DNA of 64,000 nucleotides from an uncultured Clostridia bacterium (GTDB taxonomy: Bacteria; Bacillota; Clostridia; Oscillospirales; Oscillospiraceae). The stretch lies in the NCBI GenBank assembly GCA_937890525.1, contig CALADI010000024.1:1-64000 (forward strand), in the 5' to 3' direction. This document shows positions 16,048 to 24,789 of this stretch, in pieces. The translations under genes were made by a program, and so were the position numbers. The first letter of the stretch is position 1. The number at the start of each line of letters is the position of its first letter. Below the pieces are notes generated by a model that saw nothing but the letters and a program-made list of their open reading frames with translations, was not told the origin of the DNA and searched no databases.

Positions 16048-18660
16048 ATGAAGTACAGATCCCAATTGCCTGCCCGGACGGAGGGGCAGCGTTGGCAGGA
16101 CCAGCGGTGGTTTCCTTACCTGCTGACGGCGTTGGCTGCCACGGCGGTGTTCCTCGCTATGATGATCTGCTGCCGCCTGTATCCCTTCGGGGATCGTGCC
16201 TTGGCAAGTTCCGACGGCAAGAATCAGTATCTCAGTTTTTATCACTATTTCCGCAGCATTCTGTTCTCCCAGAACAACATCGACTACTCCTTTTCCACCG
16301 TGCTGGGCGGGAACATCCGGGGATTGTACGCCTACTATTTGGCGAGCCCCTTATATGTGCTGTTTGCCCTGTTCCCGGAAGATCAGATCCTTTTGGGGCT
16401 GCATACGGTCATCTATCTGAAGTATCTGCTTGCCGCCCTTGGTTTCTGTGCATGGGCGGGATACCGCAAAGAGGGGAATCCGTGGCTGCGTGCAGCGCTT
16501 AGCGTCAGCTACGGATTTATGGGCTACGGCGTCACCTTTTACAGCCTGCTGTCGTGGCTGGATGCCATGTTGCTGCTGCCGCTGGTGGCGCTGGGGTTAG
16601 AGCGACTTGTGGCGGAACGCAAGCCCGCCGTCTATATTGTGACCTTGACCATTACCATCACAGCCAACTATTACACCGGTTTCATGGTGTGTGTGGCTTC
16701 GGTTCTCATATATGCCGCCTTGGTGTTTGCTCACGCCGATGGCGCAGCGAAGGTGTTCAAGAGGACTGCCGTTCCCTTCGGCGCAGCCAGCTTGCTGGCT
16801 GGAGGATTGAGCGCATGGTGCCTGCTTCCCACGGTGCTGTCTTTGCCCGGTGATCGGATGGAGGAGTCCCAGAGCCTTTTTGCGTCCATGGGTGTAAACT
16901 TCCCCTTTATGGACTTTTTCTCCAAGCTGTTCACAGGCGCAACTTCGGCGGATCAGTTCTTCAATGGTCTGCCCACGGTGTTTGTGGGAATCATTCCCTT
17001 GGTGCTGGCGGTGCTGTTCTTCTTGAACCCGGGGATCCGCCGCCGGTGGAAGGTGGTGGCGGCGGCAGCGCTGCTGACGCTGCTGTTTTCCTTCCACAAT
17101 ACGCTGCTGAATACCATCTGGCATGGGTTCACCAGAAATCGGATGTTCAACTACCGTTATAGCTTTGTGTTCAGCTTCCTGCTGCTGGCGGTGGCGTGGC
17201 ATTCGGTGTGCCGTTGGAAGCGTCTAACGGCGGGCACCATCTGCCGGTGCCTTGCCCTGTGTCTGGCGGCGGTGATGCTGATCTTCTCCCGGAACTACCC
17301 TTACGGCAATGCCAAGACTTTGTATTTCGATTTGGCGATGCTGGCGGCGGGGATTGGGTTGGTCTATCTCATGACCCGGGGGCGCCGGGGTGTTGCAGCG
17401 GTGATGCTGTGCTTGATGGCGGCGAATGTCTTTGCCAACGGGGTGCTGTCGGTGAACAGCATCTACGCAAGGTTTGGTTCCGTCCTTCATACAGAGCATA
17501 CCCAGTACCTTGCGCAAAACCGCAATGCCATGGCGCTGATGGAAGATGATGACGACTTTTTCCGGGTAGAAAAGACCGATTATCAAACCAATACAGATCA
17601 TATGGCGCTGGACCTGCCGGGACTTAGCAATTTCTCTTCGGTGGAGCGTCAGAAACCGTTGCAATTCCTGTGGAACTTGGCCATCAACCGCCACATCGCA
17701 TGGGCGCAGTATACGGGGGAAAGCCCCACAGCATCAGAGAGCCTGCTGGGTGTCCGGTATGTGATGGCGAAGAATCCGCTGAGCGTTGGACGGGAGCAGT
17801 ATCCCATGGTGGGACAGACGGAGGAACAGGCGTCCGTCTACCGCAATCCCTATGCTCTGCCGGTGCTGCTGCCTGCGGGGGAGCTGATGACGGATCTGTC
17901 GGGTCTAGAGGGTTGCGACTTCCAGAATGCGTGCTGGCGCTCCATTGCCCCGGATATGGATGGAGATGTGTTCCGTCCTGCGACCCGGGTGGATGTCCAG
18001 ATGGAGCCGGGCGGCACCGCCTGCCGATTGACCTATCAGATGCCGGTTTCCGGCGGGGTCTATTTCCAGTTCCCCGGGGTGTACAACAAAAAAGAATGGC
18101 CCTATGAATTGGGCGTGTGCCGGGGGCAGGAGGTTCAGAGCGTGGACCTGACCCGCTACCGCCCCATCTATCTTCTTGGGGAATTCGACGCCGGGCAGAC
18201 CGTGACCGTCGAACTGCGCTCCACCGACGGCAAGAAGATCGACCCGGAGCAGTTCCGGGTCTATGCAGAGGATCTGGATGCCTTGGCGGCGTACAGCCGC
18301 AGGGTGCAAAGCGCCCCTATGACCATCCGTAAGGTCACCAGTTCCCGTTTGACCGCCCAGTGTCAGGTGGGGGAGCAGACCCCCTATCTGGTGTCCACCA
18401 TCCCCTATGACCGGGGGTGGGCGGTGAGCGTGGATGGCGAACGGGTGCAGACGGTGGAGAATTGGGACTGTATGCTGGCCTTTGCCATTGAGCCGGGGGA
18501 GCATACTGTGGAACTTCGCTACCGCCTGCCGGGAAAACTGCCCGGGGTGCTGATCTCTCTGATCGCCGCGTGGGCGACGGTGATCTGGCTCATTCCCCGC
18601 AGCGGCAGTACCGGCAAGCCCGGTAGATCCTCAACCAAAAACCAAAACCGCCGAAAGTAA
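16048..18660 (+). CDS. YfhO-family multi-spanning membrane protein
   Basis: 870 residues. An N-terminal helix is followed by a large loop with DGKNQYLSFYHYFRSIL, then about ten more membrane helices up to residue 480, and a roughly 350-residue extracytoplasmic part before one last helix (LISLIAAWATVIWLI) and a basic tail. This order, the D-x-K-NQY start and the late TIPYDRGWAV motif are typical of YfhO proteins, GT-C-like enzymes implicated in glycosylation of teichoic acids or lipids. GAGAGG stands before ATG 16048. It has no obvious link to the corrinoid genes on both sides and ends in a strong terminator. Confidence 0.85.
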   Translation: MKYRSQLPARTEGQRWQDQRWFPYLLTALAATAVFLAMMICCRLYPFGDRALASSDGKNQYLSFYHYFRSILFSQNNIDYSFSTVLGGNIRGLYAYYLASPLYVLFALFPEDQILLGLHTVIYLKYLLAALGFCAWAGYRKEGNPWLRAALSVSYGFMGYGVTFYSLLSWLDAMLLLPLVALGLERLVAERKPAVYIVTLTITITANYYTGFMVCVASVLIYAALVFAHADGAAKVFKRTAVPFGAASLLAGGLSAWCLLPTVLSLPGDRMEESQSLFASMGVNFPFMDFFSKLFTGATSADQFFNGLPTVFVGIIPLVLAVLFFLNPGIRRRWKVVAAAALLTLLFSFHNTLLNTIWHGFTRNRMFNYRYSFVFSFLLLAVAWHSVCRWKRLTAGTICRCLALCLAAVMLIFSRNYPYGNAKTLYFDLAMLAAGIGLVYLMTRGRRGVAAVMLCLMAANVFANGVLSVNSIYARFGSVLHTEHTQYLAQNRNAMALMEDDDDFFRVEKTDYQTNTDHMALDLPGLSNFSSVERQKPLQFLWNLAINRHIAWAQYTGESPTASESLLGVRYVMAKNPLSVGREQYPMVGQTEEQASVYRNPYALPVLLPAGELMTDLSGLEGCDFQNACWRSIAPDMDGDVFRPATRVDVQMEPGGTACRLTYQMPVSGGVYFQFPGVYNKKEWPYELGVCRGQEVQSVDLTRYRPIYLLGEFDAGQTVTVELRSTDGKKIDPEQFRVYAEDLDALAAYSRRVQSAPMTIRKVTSSRLTAQCQVGEQTPYLVSTIPYDRGWAVSVDGERVQTVENWDCMLAFAIEPGEHTVELRYRLPGKLPGVLISLIAAWATVIWLIPRSGSTGKPGRSSTKNQNRRK

Positions 18661-18671
18661 AGACCGTGCAG

Positions 18672-18706
18672 ACCACCGGGAACAGCTGAGTTCCCGGTGG
18701 TTTTTC
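18672..18706 (+). terminator. Terminator of the yfhO-like gene
   Basis: 12-bp perfect stem ACCACCGGGAAC/GTTCCCGGTGGT (18672-18683 with 18690-18701), loop AGCTGA, then TTTTC. Confidence 0.95.
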
Positions 18707-18722
18707 TGTCCCGGCAAACTCG

Positions 18723-18751
18723 TTGACAAACCATAGAAAAATCGGTATACT
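18723..18751 (+). promoter_or_regulatory. Promoter of acsV
   Basis: TTGACA (18723-18728), 17-bp spacer, TATACT (18746-18751), close to the sigma-A consensus and 46 bases before the acsV start. Confidence 0.88.
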
Positions 18752-18796
18752 ATCCCTGTATGTAACACGAAACCACCGTTTTTGGGAGGAGAAAAT

Positions 18797-20725
18797 ATGA
18801 GCAAGGTGACCTTTGAGATCGAAGGCGGTCAGAGCGTAATTGTAGAGTGCAATGTTGGGGACAATCTGCTGGAACTGGCACGCCGTTCCAATGTGGCTAT
18901 CGATGCCCCCTGCTCCGGCAACGGCTCCTGCGGCAAGTGCCGGGTGCGGCTGGTAGAGGGAGAGCTGGAGAGCCTGAAGAGCCGCCACATCAGTGAGGAG
19001 GAGTACGCCGCAGGCTGGCGGCTGAGCTGTAATTCCAAGGTCATGGGAGATGTGACGGTTTTCGTGCCGGACATTGCCTCGGCCTACCAGTCCCGGATGA
19101 AGACCGCAGACCTGTCCTCGGGCAAGGAGATCGCCATTTTCCAGGAGCTTCAGCAGGATCTGCGTCAAGCGGGTATCCCCTTTGAGAACCGCTTCCGCAG
19201 TCTGGATCTGACCATGGACGAGCCTACCCTGGACGATACCATGCCGGACAACGAGCGGCTGACTTGGGCCATCCGCAGCGCCGTGGGCGTTGAGGATGTG
19301 CGCATCCCCTTCGAGGTCATGCGGCGCTTGGCATCCACCCTGCGGGAGTGCAGCTTCCATGTCTGCGTCAAGGGGCAGCTCTTTGCCGATCGCTTCGAGT
19401 GCATGGATATCTGCCCGCCGGAGGACGATAAGCTGGTGGGCTGCGCCATCGACATCGGCACAACCACCGTGACCATGGTGCTGGTGGATCTGAAGGACGG
19501 CAAGATCTTGGCAAAGGGATCCTCCGGCAACGGTCAGATCCGTTACGGTGCCGATGTTATCAACCGCATCATCGAACAGGGCAGACCCGGCGGCAGAAAG
19601 AAGCTGCAGGACGCCATTGTGAAGGAGACCCTGACCCCCATCATTGCCAATCTGTGCAAGGGCATCGGGCTGAATGCCCGCAGCATCCTGCGGCTGTGCA
19701 TCGGTGCAAACACCACCATGAACCACCTGCTCCTGGGTGTGGACGCGGACAGCGTCCGCATGGAGCCTTACATCCCCAGCTTCTTCAGCTGGGAGGGACT
19801 GCTGGCGGGGGACATCCATCTGCCTGCCCATCCCCTTGCGCCTGTGAGCATTGCCCCCAACATCGGCTCCTATGTGGGCGGAGACATCACCGCAGGTACT
19901 TTGGCGTCGCTGATTTGGGACAAGGACGAGATGAGCCTGTTCATCGACCTGGGCACCAACGGCGAGATCGTCTTCGGCAACCGGGATTTCCTGATGAGCT
20001 GCGCCTGCTCGGCAGGCCCCGCCTTTGAGGGCGGCGACATTTCCTGCGGTATGCGTGCCACCGACGGTGCCATCGAAGCCTGCACCATCGACGCTGCCAC
20101 CATGGAGCCTGCGCTGACCATCGTAGGCGATGCCGGGCAGAAGCCTGTGGGCATCTGCGGCAGCGGCATCATCGATATCATTTCCGAGCTGTTCCGCTGC
20201 GGGATCATCAACGCCCGTGGCTTGTTCGTCCGGGAGGGGCGCCGGGTGCTCCGGGATCATCACGGCAGCGGCCGCTATGTGCTGGCCTTTGCCGACGAGA
20301 CCGAGACCTGCCGGGAGATCTCCATCAACGAGGTGGACATCGACAACTTCATCCGTGCCAAGGGCGCCATTTTCTCCGCCATCGATGTGCTGCTGCAGAG
20401 CGTGGACATGACCGTGGACATGATCGACCGGGTCTATGTGGCCGGCGGTATCGGCTCCGGCATCAATATGGCCAACGCGGTGAACATCGGTATGTTCCCG
20501 GATGTGGAGCTGGAGAAATTCCACTACATCGGCAATTCCTCCCTGACCGGGGCTTATGCCATGACCGTCAGCGATGCCGCATGGGAGAAGTGCGCCGAGA
20601 TCACCGCCAATATCACCTATCTGGAGCTGTCTACCTACCCCGGATACATGGATTCCTTTGTGGCGGCGTGTTTCCTGCCTCATACGGATGCCCGACTGTT
20701 CCCCCACAGCCGTCAGGATGTGTGA
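18797..20725 (+). CDS. acsV: Corrinoid-protein reductive activator (ASKHA domain with [2Fe-2S] ferredoxin)
   Basis: 642 residues. Residues 1-95 form a [2Fe-2S] ferredoxin with C39, C45, C48 and C78 (PCSGNGSCGKC and LSCNS). After a linker comes the long ATPase part of RACo-type activators: DIGTTTVTMVLVDL (phosphate 1), GANTTMNHLLLGVD, LFIDLGTNGEIVFG, CACSAGPAFEGG and VYVAGGIGSGIN (adenosine region). Such proteins use ATP to reduce inactive Co(II) of the corrinoid iron-sulfur protein back to Co(I). GGGAGGA lies six bases before ATG 18797. It has its own promoter although its substrate is the product of the upstream operon. Confidence 0.93.
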   Translation: MSKVTFEIEGGQSVIVECNVGDNLLELARRSNVAIDAPCSGNGSCGKCRVRLVEGELESLKSRHISEEEYAAGWRLSCNSKVMGDVTVFVPDIASAYQSRMKTADLSSGKEIAIFQELQQDLRQAGIPFENRFRSLDLTMDEPTLDDTMPDNERLTWAIRSAVGVEDVRIPFEVMRRLASTLRECSFHVCVKGQLFADRFECMDICPPEDDKLVGCAIDIGTTTVTMVLVDLKDGKILAKGSSGNGQIRYGADVINRIIEQGRPGGRKKLQDAIVKETLTPIIANLCKGIGLNARSILRLCIGANTTMNHLLLGVDADSVRMEPYIPSFFSWEGLLAGDIHLPAHPLAPVSIAPNIGSYVGGDITAGTLASLIWDKDEMSLFIDLGTNGEIVFGNRDFLMSCACSAGPAFEGGDISCGMRATDGAIEACTIDAATMEPALTIVGDAGQKPVGICGSGIIDIISELFRCGIINARGLFVREGRRVLRDHHGSGRYVLAFADETETCREISINEVDIDNFIRAKGAIFSAIDVLLQSVDMTVDMIDRVYVAGGIGSGINMANAVNIGMFPDVELEKFHYIGNSSLTGAYAMTVSDAAWEKCAEITANITYLELSTYPGYMDSFVAACFLPHTDARLFPHSRQDV

Positions 20726-20762
20726 TGGGGATCCACCAATGAAGAACAGGAGAGATCCATCT

Positions 20763-21374
20763 ATGCAGATCGAAAACCATAAAGAAGAAGTGCCATTTTC
20801 CCATTACGAGGGGCTTTTCCGCAGCATCGACCCTCAGCAGGTGGTTGCCCGGCTGCCTTTCGTGGGCTGGGAGGGGGATGCCTTTGCCGTGACGCTGCTG
20901 GGCAGAGCCTACCGCATCACTTGGCCGGACTATTCCATCACCGCTCTTGACGGCAGTGCTGTGCCCCCACTGCCCACCCAGACCTTCCTGCTGCGCTGCC
21001 TGCTGGAGACCAAGGATGTGGCGTGGAACGGAAGCTGGAAGACTTTCCGGGAGATGCCTTGGGGCGAGCTGTACATCCAGCCCTATACCGGGCGGGTGCT
21101 GACCCGTGCCGCCTTCACCTTCGGCACAAGGGTCGATGCATTCCGTGCTGCCTGTGAGAAGCTGGGCGGCGTGCCCCTGAGCCATGGGGATGCCGGATAC
21201 CTCTTTGATTTCCTTGGGAACTACCGGATGCAGATCATGGTGTGGGAGGGGGATGACGAATTCCCGCCCAATGCCCAGGTACTCTATACGGATAACTTTG
21301 CCGAAGGATTTGCCGCCGAAGACCGGGTGGTGGCAGGGGATATTCTGATCGGACATATCAAAAGTGCCATGTGA
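20763..21374 (+). CDS. DUF3786-like protein
   Basis: 203 residues, no membrane segment. The order VPFSHYEGLF near the start, a central PTQTFLLRCLLETKD and WGELYIQPY, and a C-terminal LGNYRMQIMVWEGDDEFPPNAQVLYTDN region with late IL-GHI matches my recollection of DUF3786 proteins, which recur beside corrinoid or CODH genes in acetogens and sulfate reducers; role unknown. The start 20763 has AGGAGA nine bases before it; it follows acsV by 37 bases and shares its terminator, so the two form one transcript. Confidence 0.7.
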   Translation: MQIENHKEEVPFSHYEGLFRSIDPQQVVARLPFVGWEGDAFAVTLLGRAYRITWPDYSITALDGSAVPPLPTQTFLLRCLLETKDVAWNGSWKTFREMPWGELYIQPYTGRVLTRAAFTFGTRVDAFRAACEKLGGVPLSHGDAGYLFDFLGNYRMQIMVWEGDDEFPPNAQVLYTDNFAEGFAAEDRVVAGDILIGHIKSAM

Positions 21375-21378
21375 TCAC

Positions 21379-21410
21379 AAAACGGGCTTCCCACGGAAGC
21401 CCGTTTTCCA
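21379..21410 (+). terminator. Terminator of acsV-DUF3786
   Basis: 13-bp perfect stem (21379-21391 with 21395-21407), loop CAC, with A-run before and TTTT after; could act in both directions. Confidence 0.93.
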
Positions 21411-21461
21411 TTTGCGCTGCCTTTGCACGCAGCGGTAAAACAAATCGACAGGAGGAACACC

Positions 21462-22289
21462 ATGTATTCAAGGGTTTATGTGGAGATCACCAACCAATGC
21501 AACCGAAACTGCTCCTTTTGCCCCGGCACCAGCCGCCAGCCGGGGATGATGACCATGGACGCCTTTGGGCAAGTTCTGCAAAAGCTGCAAGGAATCACCC
21601 AAATGCTGTATTTTCACCTGATGGGCGAGCCTCTGACCCATCCTGATCTGCCGGAGATGATCCGTGCAGCGAAGGCTGAGGGGTTCCGCTCCGGCATCAC
21701 CACCAACGGTACCCTCCTTGCCCGGCGGGGCAAAGCCATGGTGGAGGCAGGGGTCTACAAGGTCAATATTTCCATCCACAGCTTTGAGCAGGGAGCTGTG
21801 GAAGAATACACCCGATACATCGACGAATGCCTGGATTTTGCCGACTATGCCAGCCGCAATGGGGTACTGGTGGTGCTGCGGCTGTGGAATCAAGGCAGCG
21901 ATGACGGACGCAATGACGAGACGCTGCTGCGTATGACACGGCGATTCCCTCAGCCTTGGAAAGAGGGACCCCGGGGCACACGGCTCCAAGACCGGCTGTA
22001 TCTGGAATACGGAAGCCGCTTCCGTTGGCCGGATCTTCAGGAAGAGGACATGGGGCAGCAGGTGTTCTGCTATGGTCTGCGGGATCATTTTGGCATCCTG
22101 TGTGATGGCACGGTGGTGCCCTGCTGCTTGGATCACAACGGCGACATCCCCTTGGGCAGCATTTTTCAGCAGGATATTAGAGAAATCTTATCCAGTTCCC
22201 GTGCCAAATCCATGGTAGAAGGCTTCTCCTGCCGCCGCGCTTCGGAGGAACTTTGCCGCAAATGCGGCTATGCCAGAAGGTTCGGATGA
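21462..22289 (+). CDS. Radical SAM protein with SPASM-like C-terminal cysteines
   Basis: 275 residues. The radical SAM cluster motif is C13, C17, C20 (CNRNCSFC) followed by HLMGEPLTHPDL, the SAM-binding GEP element. A cysteine-rich C-terminus (VFCYG...CDGTVVPCCLDHNG...CRRASEELCRKCGYA) resembles a SPASM/twitch domain that binds an extra [4Fe-4S] cluster. Such proteins modify peptides or act as sulfatase-maturase-like enzymes. No precursor peptide or sulfatase gene is next to it, so its substrate is unknown. GGAGG lies six bases before ATG 21462. Confidence 0.9.
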   Translation: MYSRVYVEITNQCNRNCSFCPGTSRQPGMMTMDAFGQVLQKLQGITQMLYFHLMGEPLTHPDLPEMIRAAKAEGFRSGITTNGTLLARRGKAMVEAGVYKVNISIHSFEQGAVEEYTRYIDECLDFADYASRNGVLVVLRLWNQGSDDGRNDETLLRMTRRFPQPWKEGPRGTRLQDRLYLEYGSRFRWPDLQEEDMGQQVFCYGLRDHFGILCDGTVVPCCLDHNGDIPLGSIFQQDIREILSSSRAKSMVEGFSCRRASEELCRKCGYARRFG

Positions 22290-22339
22290 CGGATTAGAAA
22301 AATGTCGTGGAAAGTCGAAAAATAACCATCTGCGGATTG

Positions 22340-22368
22340 TTGCAAAAACGGACGATTTTTGTTATAAT
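22340..22368 (+). promoter_or_regulatory. Promoter of the Spo0A-like regulator
   Basis: TTGCAA (22340-22345), 17-bp spacer, TATAAT (22363-22368). AAGTCGAAAA at about 22311-22320 lies just upstream and differs by one base from the TGTCGAA core of a 0A box, so self-regulation is possible but unproven. Confidence 0.75.
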
Positions 22369-22399
22369 TTTTGGCAGAAAAGAACAAGGGGATGTGTAG

Positions 22400-23134
22400 A
22401 TGAAGAGAATACTCATAGCCGATGCCAGCGAGGAGTTCCGAATGTCGCTGGCAGAGCGGTTGCGGAAGAACTATGTGGTGGAATGCCGTGATAACGGAGA
22501 TGATGCGCTGGAGTTTCTGCGTGGGTCATGCCCCGATGTGCTGATCCTTGATTTGATGCTCCCCGGCATCGATGGACTTGGGATCCTTCAGGCAGCGGAT
22601 CAAGAGGGGATCCGCCCCATCACCATCGTCACCAGCCGGTTCTTCAGCGATTACCTGATCGGTGCGATGAGCCATTTCCGGGTGGACTATGCGGTGGTAA
22701 AGCCATGCCGTGACATCGTGTTGGTACAGCGGGTGGATGAACTGGTGATGGAGTGTCTGCCGGAACAGCCCGGCTATCCGTCAGCAGAATCCGTAGTCAC
22801 CACCCAGATGTATGATCTGGGGATGCCATCCAATCTGGCGGGATTTGCACAGGCGCGGATGGGCATCATGATGCTGACCAAAGATCCCGGTCAGTCCATC
22901 ACCAAGGAACTGTATCCTGCCATCGCGGCCCAGAGTGAGCAGAGGACCAGCGCAGGCTCGGTGGAGCGCAACATCCGCACCGCCATCAATGCGGCGTGGT
23001 GCCGTCACAACGAAGAGGTGTGGCGCAGGTATTTCCCTGCCACCCCGGACGGTCATGTGCCCAAGCCTACCAACACCCAATTCTTGACCCGGCTTGCCGA
23101 TTCCGTCTCTCAGAGATTGAAAAAGTGGGCGTGA
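22400..23134 (+). CDS. spo0A: Spo0A-like sporulation response regulator
   Basis: 244 residues. N-terminal receiver domain with phospho-acceptor D51 (LILDLMLPGIDG) and the conserved Lys (VVKPC); C-terminal Spo0A effector domain with LGMPSNLAGFAQARMGI, SITKELYPAIA, SVERNIRTAINAAW and KPTNTQFL, the recognition-helix and sigma-contact regions. It would control entry into sporulation. Odd: the acidic pair that normally precedes helix 1 (DD) is D8-A9 here, so Mg binding and phosphorylation may be altered. No spoIVB is next to it, unlike the usual order. It could be the main Spo0A or a paralogue. Confidence 0.85.
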   Translation: MKRILIADASEEFRMSLAERLRKNYVVECRDNGDDALEFLRGSCPDVLILDLMLPGIDGLGILQAADQEGIRPITIVTSRFFSDYLIGAMSHFRVDYAVVKPCRDIVLVQRVDELVMECLPEQPGYPSAESVVTTQMYDLGMPSNLAGFAQARMGIMMLTKDPGQSITKELYPAIAAQSEQRTSAGSVERNIRTAINAAWCRHNEEVWRRYFPATPDGHVPKPTNTQFLTRLADSVSQRLKKWA

Positions 23135-23151
23135 CGCCCACCTTCTCCAGA

Positions 23152-23200
23152 AAAAACCATCCCCCGGACTTTGGATCAGTCGGAGGATGGTTTTTGTATT
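23152..23200. terminator. Bidirectional terminator between spo0A-like gene and MATE gene
   Basis: AAAAACCATCC (23152-23162) pairs with GGATGGTTTTT (23185-23195); T-runs lie on both sides, serving the two converging genes. Confidence 0.85.
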
Positions 23201-24583
23201 TTATTTCTCCGGGGTAAGCCCCAGATCCGCAATGGGCTTGCGCAGCCATGTGCCGCGGAAATAGGTGATAAAAAATGCGATGGCAGCCAGAAGCCAGCTC
23301 AGGGGATATACGATGGCAAGGGAGACCAGGGTGTGCCAGCGGCTGACCACCACGACCACCCACAGCACTCGGAACAGGCATACGAACACGAAGGTGATGG
23401 CGGTGGGAATGATGGAATATCCGGTGCCCCGCATTGCGCCGGCCAAGATCTCCACAGGGATGAAGAATACAATGTACGGAATGGTATAGGTCATGATCTG
23501 ACAGCCCAGCCGAATGACATCGGGATCGGGGGAGCAGATCCCCATAAGGGTGGAGCGGAAGCAGAACAGCAGGGTGCAGATCACCGCCAAGATCCCGGTG
23601 CCCATGCCCATGCAGACCCAGATGCTTCGCCGGATGCGCTTGTATTTTTCTGCGCCGAAGTTCTGCCCCACAAAGGTGGTGATGGCGACACCCAATGCGC
23701 TGAGGATCATCCATGCAATGGCTTCGATCTTGCTTTCTGCCGCCCAAGCCGCTACGGTGACATCACCGAAGGAATTGATGCCAAACTGGATCAGCACATT
23801 GGCAAGGTCGAAGGTGATGAACTGAAGCCCGGCGGGGACGCCGATCTGGAGAATATTGGTCAGCAGGTTGCGGTGGATGTGGAGTCTGCGGACATGGAGC
23901 TTCTGCTCGTCAGGCAGACGGAACATGGTGCGGACCACCAGAATCGCGCTGACCACCTGGGAAGCCACCGTGGCGATGGCTGCACCGGCGACCCCCATAT
24001 CCAGCCCCACCACCAACACAAGATCCATGATGATGTTGACGATGCAGGTGACGATGAGGAAGATCATGGGGCGCTTGGAATCCCCCATTGCCCGCAGGAT
24101 GCTGGCGCCCATGTTATAGATCATGGAAGCGATGGCGCCGGAGTAGTAGATCTGGGTGTAGACCAGTGCATCATCAATGCAGTTCTCCGGGGTATCGATG
24201 AGCCGCAGCACATAGGGTCCACCCAGACAGCCGATCAAGGTGACCATGACACCCAGCACCAGCGACAGCGCCATGCCGGTGTGGATGGTGTGCTCGATGC
24301 CCTGACGGTCATTGGCACCGTAGAACTGAGACAGGATCACCGTGGCGCCGGAACTCAAGCCAATGAAAAAACCGTTGATCAGATTGATCAGCGGAGCGGT
24401 GGCGCCTACCGCAGCCAGTGCGTGGCGGCCCACATATTGACCGACGATGATGGTATCGACGGTATTGTACATCTGCTGAAAGAAAGTGCCCAGCAGGATC
24501 GGGAAGAAAAAGATCAATAACTGATGCCAGATCACGCCCTCGGTGATCTGGGGTACAACGGTCTTACGCTGCATGATGTTCAT
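23201..24583 (-). CDS. MATE-family efflux transporter (first of three in window)
   Basis: 460 residues, about 12 membrane helices. The N-terminal half begins with FFFPILLGTFFQQMYNTVDTIIVGQYVG and LSSGATVILSQFYGA, and the second half repeats the pattern (PAGLQFITFDLANVLIQFGIN), as in MATE antiporters of the DinF/NorM type. They export drugs or metabolites using Na+ or H+ gradients; the substrate cannot be read from sequence. AAGGAG lies four to five bases before ATG 24583. Divergent from bioY. Confidence 0.92.
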   Translation of the reverse strand: MNIMQRKTVVPQITEGVIWHQLLIFFFPILLGTFFQQMYNTVDTIIVGQYVGRHALAAVGATAPLINLINGFFIGLSSGATVILSQFYGANDRQGIEHTIHTGMALSLVLGVMVTLIGCLGGPYVLRLIDTPENCIDDALVYTQIYYSGAIASMIYNMGASILRAMGDSKRPMIFLIVTCIVNIIMDLVLVVGLDMGVAGAAIATVASQVVSAILVVRTMFRLPDEQKLHVRRLHIHRNLLTNILQIGVPAGLQFITFDLANVLIQFGINSFGDVTVAAWAAESKIEAIAWMILSALGVAITTFVGQNFGAEKYKRIRRSIWVCMGMGTGILAVICTLLFCFRSTLMGICSPDPDVIRLGCQIMTYTIPYIVFFIPVEILAGAMRGTGYSIIPTAITFVFVCLFRVLWVVVVVSRWHTLVSLAIVYPLSWLLAAIAFFITYFRGTWLRKPIADLGLTPEK

Positions 24584-24709
24584 TCAACTCCTTATTCGAT
24601 TTCAAGGGGATTTTATCATGAAAACCCGGCAGTTGTCCAGTATCTCTTTGGAAAAATTTCAGATTTTCCGTTCTGTTGGGATTTGAAGGGAAAAGGCCGA
24701 AAGATTTTG

Positions 24710-24739
24710 TTGACAATAAAATGCGCTTGGTACTACAAT
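24710..24739 (+). promoter_or_regulatory. Promoter of bioY-DUF1284
   Basis: TTGACA (24710-24715), 18-bp spacer, TACAAT (24734-24739). No BirA-type inverted repeat was recognised. Confidence 0.75.
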
Positions 24740-24789
24740 GGTATGCAAATGAGTCTCTCTGCACCTGCGGGGAGTCAGGAGGCGGTCAT

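Noticed and set aside
18590..20707. A 705-codon minus-strand frame opposite acsV
   Set aside because: Shadow of acsV, which shows complete cofactor and nucleotide motifs in its own frame.
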